From contig NZ_CP132203.1 of the NCBI RefSeq assembly GCF_030719035.1, positions 5,846,501-5,910,500 on the forward strand: DNA of 64,000 nucleotides, given 5' to 3'. The stretch comes from Hahella sp. HNIBRBA332 (GTDB taxonomy: Bacteria > Pseudomonadota > Gammaproteobacteria > Pseudomonadales > Oleiphilaceae). Positions 60,503 to 64,000 of the stretch are shown here, one piece after another. Below the pieces are notes generated by a model. It worked only from the letters and a program-made list of their open reading frames with translations, ran no database searches and had not been told where the DNA came from. Each line of letters opens with the position of its first letter. Positions within the stretch are counted from its first letter, which is position 1. Both the position numbers and the translations under genes were made by a program.

Positions 60503-61123
60503 ATGAGTTTCGACGCTTTTGTTGCGCGCCACTTAAGGGACTCGCAGGGATTATTAGGAAACATGCTCGCCAGTTGGATGAGTAACGCTCATGACGAGCT
60601 AAATCAGTTCATGAAGCAGGCCATGTGCCTGGGACCTTCCGACCGTGTGCTTGAAATCGGCTTCGGCGCCGGCAGGCTGATTCGTGAAATGGCGCATATC
60701 ACCACCAACGGCGGAGTCGCGGGCATTGATACGTCGATGGCCATGGTGTCACGGGCGACGCGCAATAATCGGAAACTCATCTCCTCCGGGAGGGTGACGC
60801 TGGTGAACGCCTCCGTTGAGAGCATTCCCTTTGATGATGCGGCGTTCACCAAAGTGTGCAGCGCCAATACGCTGCATTTCTGGCCGGACCCGGAAGAGAA
60901 TATTCGCGAGATAGTTCGCGTACTCACCAATGGAGGGACACTGGCGTTGGGATTTCGTTTGGAGAATCAGCCCGACGGGCAGCCACTCTCACGACATGGC
61001 TTTAGGCTTTGCTCTGAAGACAGCGTCATGGCGCTGTTGCGCCTGGCGGGCTTTTCCAGCATTGAAATGCTGCAGGAAAAACGTCGGCAAATGACTTCCT
61101 ACTGTGCGTTGGCGACCAAATAG
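60503..61123 (+). CDS. SAM-dependent class I methyltransferase
   Basis: A 206-residue Rossmann-fold methyltransferase. The SAM-binding motif I is VLEIGFGAGRLI, motif II region GIDTSMAMVSRA, and VCSANTLHFWPDPEENIREIVRVL is typical of ubiE/type 11 enzymes. The start at 60503 follows AAGGAGAGG; frames opening near 60317 lack support. Substrate unknown. Its tail overlaps the convergent small gene by 25 bp. Confidence 0.88.
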   Translation: MSFDAFVARHLRDSQGLLGNMLASWMSNAHDELNQFMKQAMCLGPSDRVLEIGFGAGRLIREMAHITTNGGVAGIDTSMAMVSRATRNNRKLISSGRVTLVNASVESIPFDDAAFTKVCSANTLHFWPDPEENIREIVRVLTNGGTLALGFRLENQPDGQPLSRHGFRLCSEDSVMALLRLAGFSSIEMLQEKRRQMTSYCALATK

Positions 61124-61419
61124 TCACCGACTTTGAGATCATCTGGCGTGACGTAAAAGCTGGCCCCGATGCGACTTTTAACCGTGACGCCATCTTGTAT
61201 CATCGCCAGACATCCACTGATTTCTACAGCGCATTCCAGTTGATTGGGGCGCGCTATATCAATCATTATCAGGTAGCGGTTTCCGGCAGCCGATAGGACC
61301 GCCGTTTCACTGTGACTTCCGGCGCGCTGCAGCAGCTCTGCATAGGAAGCGTCCCAAAGCTCTTTCATCGCAGCCTGCAGCGCCACGATGGCGTATTGAT
61401 GTTCGTTATTACTCAACAA
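61099..61419 (-). CDS. Small hypothetical protein
   Basis: A frame of up to 106 residues whose composition looks coding (regular amphipathic strands, RYLIMIDIARPNQLECAVEISG, SFYVTPDDLKVGDYL). The start is unclear: TTG at 61419 gives full length without a good site, and ATG at 61368 gives 89 residues. It converges with and overlaps the methyltransferase gene. No family recognised. Confidence 0.5.
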   Translation of the reverse strand: MLSNNEHQYAIVALQAAMKELWDASYAELLQRAGSHSETAVLSAAGNRYLIMIDIARPNQLECAVEISGCLAMIQDGVTVKSRIGASFYVTPDDLKVGDYLVANAQ

Positions 61420-61431
61420 AGGAATAATCTC

Positions 61432-61771
61432 ATGGATAAAGACAATGCTCGGATTGCGTTAGTTACCGGAGGTAGTAAGGGTATCGAACTGGTCGTGGCG
61501 AAGAAACTGTTGCGTCAGGGGGATTGCGTGGTCACCTGCGGCAGAAACGACGCCAACTGGAAAGAGGCGAAGGCCACGCACCCCGCGCTGGACCTCGCAG
61601 TTGCAAGACAGTCATAATCCGCAACAGAAGCAAACCGCCTCGCAGGCGCCTATCGGCCGCTTTGCTAATCCGGAAGAGGTGGCGGAAGCCACTGTCTGGC
61701 CGGCCTCCGAGAGTGCAAGTTATGTGGTCGGCCACACGCTGGTGGTGGATGGAGGCTTGTCGCTTACCTGA
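61432..61771 (+). pseudogene. Decayed short-chain dehydrogenase gene
   Basis: It begins with AAAGGA and ATG, then an SDR N-terminus (IALVTGGSKGIELVVAKKLL, about 60 residues) ending at 61617. After a frame change the typical SDR C-terminus appears (PIGRFANPEEVAEA, YVVGHTLVVDGG) and stops at 61771. The central 130 or so residues with the Ser-Tyr-Lys catalytic site are missing, so an internal deletion with frameshift inactivated the gene. Normal length would be about 240 residues. Confidence 0.8.
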
Positions 61772-61808
61772 ATGTTGCGTTGAACTGGAATACCAAGAGT
61801 GAGGACTA

Positions 61809-62408
61809 ATGTCTTATCTTGCCCCGGCGGCGGCCGTGGAAACTGTCTCTGAAGTGAAAAAAAGCCGTTTCATCACTCGCGCCGGCTATGCGGACAGTCG
61901 TGAGGCTGCGATGGCGATGCTGGCGCAGGCGAAACAGGATTACCCCGACGCTGGACATCACTGCTGGGCTTATCTGTTGGGCAACCCGAAATCCGCGCAG
62001 AGCGCGGCCATGTCTGATGACGGCGAACCCAGCGGCACGGCGGGAAAGCCGATATTGAACGTGCTGCAACATAAGGGCGTTGGCGATGTCATGGTGATCG
62101 TCATTCGCTACTTTGGCGGCGTCAAACTGGGAGCGGGCGGATTGGTGAGAGCCTACTCCGGCGCCGCCCAGCAGGCGATGGTGGAATTGCCGGTTCAGCT
62201 TCGGGAAACCCTGACCAGCATTAGCCTGAGCTGTGATTTTCGTCATGAGCAGGTATTGCGCTTATGGCTGGATCAACATGGCGCCCGTAATGTGACTGCG
62301 GAATACGCAGAGCAAGTCACGCTCAGCGCCGAGTTGCCCCAGGATAAGCTGACCGCTTTGCAGGAGTTCGCCGCTGGTTTAGGGGTGACATTGACGGTTG
62401 CGGAATAA
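61809..62408 (+). CDS. YigZ / IMPACT-family protein
   Basis: A 199-residue protein of the YigZ/IMPACT (UPF0029) family. The N-terminal domain shows KKSRFITRAGYADSREAAM, DAGHHCWAYLLG, SDDGEPSGTAGKPIL and VMVIVIRYFGGVKLGAGGLVRAY, nearly invariant in the family. The C-terminal ferredoxin-like domain (about 135-199) is less conserved. Bacterial members are thought to bind nucleic acid or ribosome-related targets; function unproven. It follows the decayed SDR gene by 37 bp. Confidence 0.93.
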   Translation: MSYLAPAAAVETVSEVKKSRFITRAGYADSREAAMAMLAQAKQDYPDAGHHCWAYLLGNPKSAQSAAMSDDGEPSGTAGKPILNVLQHKGVGDVMVIVIRYFGGVKLGAGGLVRAYSGAAQQAMVELPVQLRETLTSISLSCDFRHEQVLRLWLDQHGARNVTAEYAEQVTLSAELPQDKLTALQEFAAGLGVTLTVAE

Positions 62409-62578
62409 GTAAAGCGACTACTGTAACCTGTCAGTTAGCGCTTATAGGATAGTTGCCAGCGGCGTCCGCATAATTTCTAATGGTCGCGTTAGCGCCCGAA
62501 TTGATAATCAGACCGAATGATTTAATCCGGACCTGCTTATGGGCGGGTTCGTTCAACTATAGCTGAGGAAGCCTGAGA

Positions 62579-63340
62579 ATGTTGCGAAAACATCTATTGC
62601 CTTTAGTCGCCGCCCCTATTTTGAGCCTGGGCTTGGTGTCCGGTTGCGCTAATAGCGGCGCCTACACTGACTCCGCATTGACGCTGGGAGCAGGCGTGCT
62701 GCAGGCCACCACCCTGTCGGAAGACCAGGTGAAATCCGTGTCCCAGCAGGCGGCGGATAAGATGGATAAAGAAAACAAAGTGGCCCCGTCCAGCAGCAAA
62801 TACGCCAAGCGCTTGGAAGCCATTACCCGCAATCTGAAAAACACAGACGGGCTAACGCTGAACTACAAGGTTTATTTGTCCGATCAGATCAACGCTTTCG
62901 CCATGGCGGATGGCACTGTGCGGGTATACTCCGGTCTGATGGACGTCATGCCCGACGACCAGGTGCTGGCGGTTATGCAGCATGAGATTGGCCACGTCAA
63001 ACTCAAACACAGCTACAAGCAGATGCGTGAGAAGATGCTGACGGATGCGGCGTTTCAGGCGGTGGTTTCAGCTGGCGGCACAGTGGGTGAACTGACTCAG
63101 TCGCAGTTGGGGCAAATCGCTTACGCCGCCGTCAATGCGCGGTTTTCTCAGGCGGATGAACTGGAGGCAGACGCCTATGCTGTGAAATCGCTAAAACGGT
63201 TGGGTAAAGACCCCTACGCCATGAAGCGCTCTATTGAGACCTTGCAGAAGAAAGTCGGTGGTGAATCCAGCTTCCTGAGTTCACATCCGTCCAATGAGAA
63301 GCGATTGGAGAAAATTCAGGAAGAGATCAATCGCCTGTAA
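62579..63340 (+). CDS. M48 metalloprotease lipoprotein (LoiP/YggG-like)
   Basis: A 253-residue outer- or inner-membrane-anchored zinc protease. The lipobox is LVSGC (C23). The zinc motif is HEIGH (H135, E136, H139), with the third ligand E196 in ADELEADAY, so the active site is complete. Length and layout match E. coli LoiP (YggG, 252 residues), which digests damaged envelope proteins. Single gene with its own 170-bp upstream region. Confidence 0.9.
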   Translation: MLRKHLLPLVAAPILSLGLVSGCANSGAYTDSALTLGAGVLQATTLSEDQVKSVSQQAADKMDKENKVAPSSSKYAKRLEAITRNLKNTDGLTLNYKVYLSDQINAFAMADGTVRVYSGLMDVMPDDQVLAVMQHEIGHVKLKHSYKQMREKMLTDAAFQAVVSAGGTVGELTQSQLGQIAYAAVNARFSQADELEADAYAVKSLKRLGKDPYAMKRSIETLQKKVGGESSFLSSHPSNEKRLEKIQEEINRL

Positions 63341-63469
63341 CAAGTAAAGCCTTATCCAGATCAGGGAACGCTTGTTCTGGAGAGTGGATTGAGCGGCGCG
63401 CGTCGGTTTGGCGCCGCCGCAAAGCGGGACTACGCTTAAGAAAGTTCAACCAGACGCAGGGAGTGTGTG

Positions 63470-64000
63470 ATGGCCGCGACAACAATCAGTCCTGTAATCA
63501 GTAAGGCCGAACAGGAGTCCGGCTATACCGAACCCAACTTTCTCCCCTTTCCGGAAGAAAACGCCTGGAGCGATCTGGCCAAGGTCGTGCGCGGCGCGTT
63601 GAATATGTTTCCGCCGTTCTATCTGCAGTCCATTTTTGGGCCGATATCAAGCTGGCCGCCGCCACACCGAGAATTATCGGAATACACCATTCTCGACCTC
63701 TGGCGTTTAAAGCGTACGCTCGGGTTTCTGGCGGACGCCAATATCCCGGCTCATTCGCATCTTCCCAACAAATGGGCGCGGACCCTTCTTCCTCCTTTTA
63801 TCAACCGCCTGTTCTGGCGTCCTAGCGGCTACTTTCAGCAGTCGGACCCATTTGATTCCGTCACTTCATTCAGTCACGAACGCTGGTTTTTCCTCAATGG
63901 CATTTTGACCAACAAGGCCATTGCTGAGCTTAACTCGCAGCTGATCAGCCAGATGTTTCAGCGTCCGGTGACGGTTATTCACAATCAGACCAGTTCGTTT
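63470..64000 (+). CDS. Unidentified protein, 5' part (cut by right edge)
   Basis: An open frame of 177 codons from ATG 63470 to the end of the window without a stop. GGGAG lies about 8 nt upstream. The sequence looks coding: Pro- and Trp-rich N-terminus (SSWPPPHRELSEYTILDLWR) and then RWFFLNGILTNKAIAEL and RPVTVIHNQTSS, which recalls alpha/beta-hydrolase-like proteins that have F-NGI and HN-T motifs, but the nucleophile region is beyond the edge. No signal peptide. Confidence 0.75.
   Translation, partial: MAATTISPVISKAEQESGYTEPNFLPFPEENAWSDLAKVVRGALNMFPPFYLQSIFGPISSWPPPHRELSEYTILDLWRLKRTLGFLADANIPAHSHLPNKWARTLLPPFINRLFWRPSGYFQQSDPFDSVTSFSHERWFFLNGILTNKAIAELNSQLISQMFQRPVTVIHNQTSSF

Noticed and set aside
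61524..61802. A frame read through the decayed SDR gene
   Set aside because: It is the out-of-frame reading of the conserved SDR C-terminus.
63393..63417. GCGGCGC / GCGCCGC hairpin after the LoiP-like gene as terminator
   Set aside because: The stem is perfect but no T-tract follows on either strand, so I do not call it a terminator.

Overview
This 64-kb window is gammaproteobacterial chromosome of moderately high G+C. The proteins look like those of a marine heterotroph of the Hahella / Oceanospirillales-Pseudomonas type: MexEF-OprN-like pump, YpeA, Pseudomonas-like NrdAB with cobalamin control, PEP-CTERM and GlyGly-CTERM surface proteins, and a Vibrio-like GH9/oligosaccharide importer. That placement is inference from family resemblance only. 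No rRNA, tRNA, IS element, phage or CRISPR was seen.

Layout. 1-2.4 kb: 5' part of a trypsin-like protease, two DUF1439 paralogues and ypeA. 2.4-9.5 kb: a LysR regulator divergent from a complete RND efflux operon. 9.6-15.2 kb: mostly single metabolic and regulatory genes (PAS-GGDEF, MaoC hotdog, amino-acid-type binding protein, PepSY + cytochrome b pair, GNAT, PaiB-like, MmcQ/YjbR). 15.2-17.7 kb: a three-gene type IV pilin operon in which the first gene appears to fuse a polytopic membrane domain to a pilin domain. 18.2-22.8 kb: class Ia ribonucleotide reductase nrdAB behind two candidate NrdR boxes and a cobalamin riboswitch. 23-31 kb: small secreted protein, SDR + AraC pair, secreted lysyl-endopeptidase-like protease with PKD and PPC domains, and a lipoprotein/transglutaminase pair. 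31.2-37.1 kb: minus-strand set of GlyGly-CTERM trypsin, small secreted protein, RstA/RstB-like two-component system and exported amidohydrolase.

37.3-54.2 kb opens with a lone PLP-dependent dehydratase and then holds a beta-linked oligosaccharide utilisation island. A LacI regulator diverges from a sugar ABC importer (binding protein, two permeases, ATPase) that encloses a GH1 beta-glucosidase. A second LacI regulator follows, then an Opp/Dpp-type oligosaccharide importer (five genes) ending in a cytoplasmic GH9 hydrolase. The sequence suggests import of di- and oligosaccharides by two unrelated routes and hydrolysis inside the cell, each half with its own LacI repressor and a candidate operator.

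54.2-64 kb: DUF1287, TSUP exporter and DUF1653 genes, an AT-rich 611-bp gap with several dyads and a possible sigma-54 promoter, a PEP-CTERM surface protein, two neighbouring metallo-beta-lactamase-fold genes (DUF4336 and an ODP-like protein), a sirtuin lacking its zinc cysteines, a methyltransferase, a decayed SDR gene, a YigZ/IMPACT protein, a LoiP-like M48 lipoprotein protease and the start of an unidentified protein cut by the right edge.

The items I rate most unusual are the membrane-protein/pilin fusion (16723-17694), the double NrdR/B12 control of nrdAB (18279-18531) and the paired importer island (38.4-54.2 kb).
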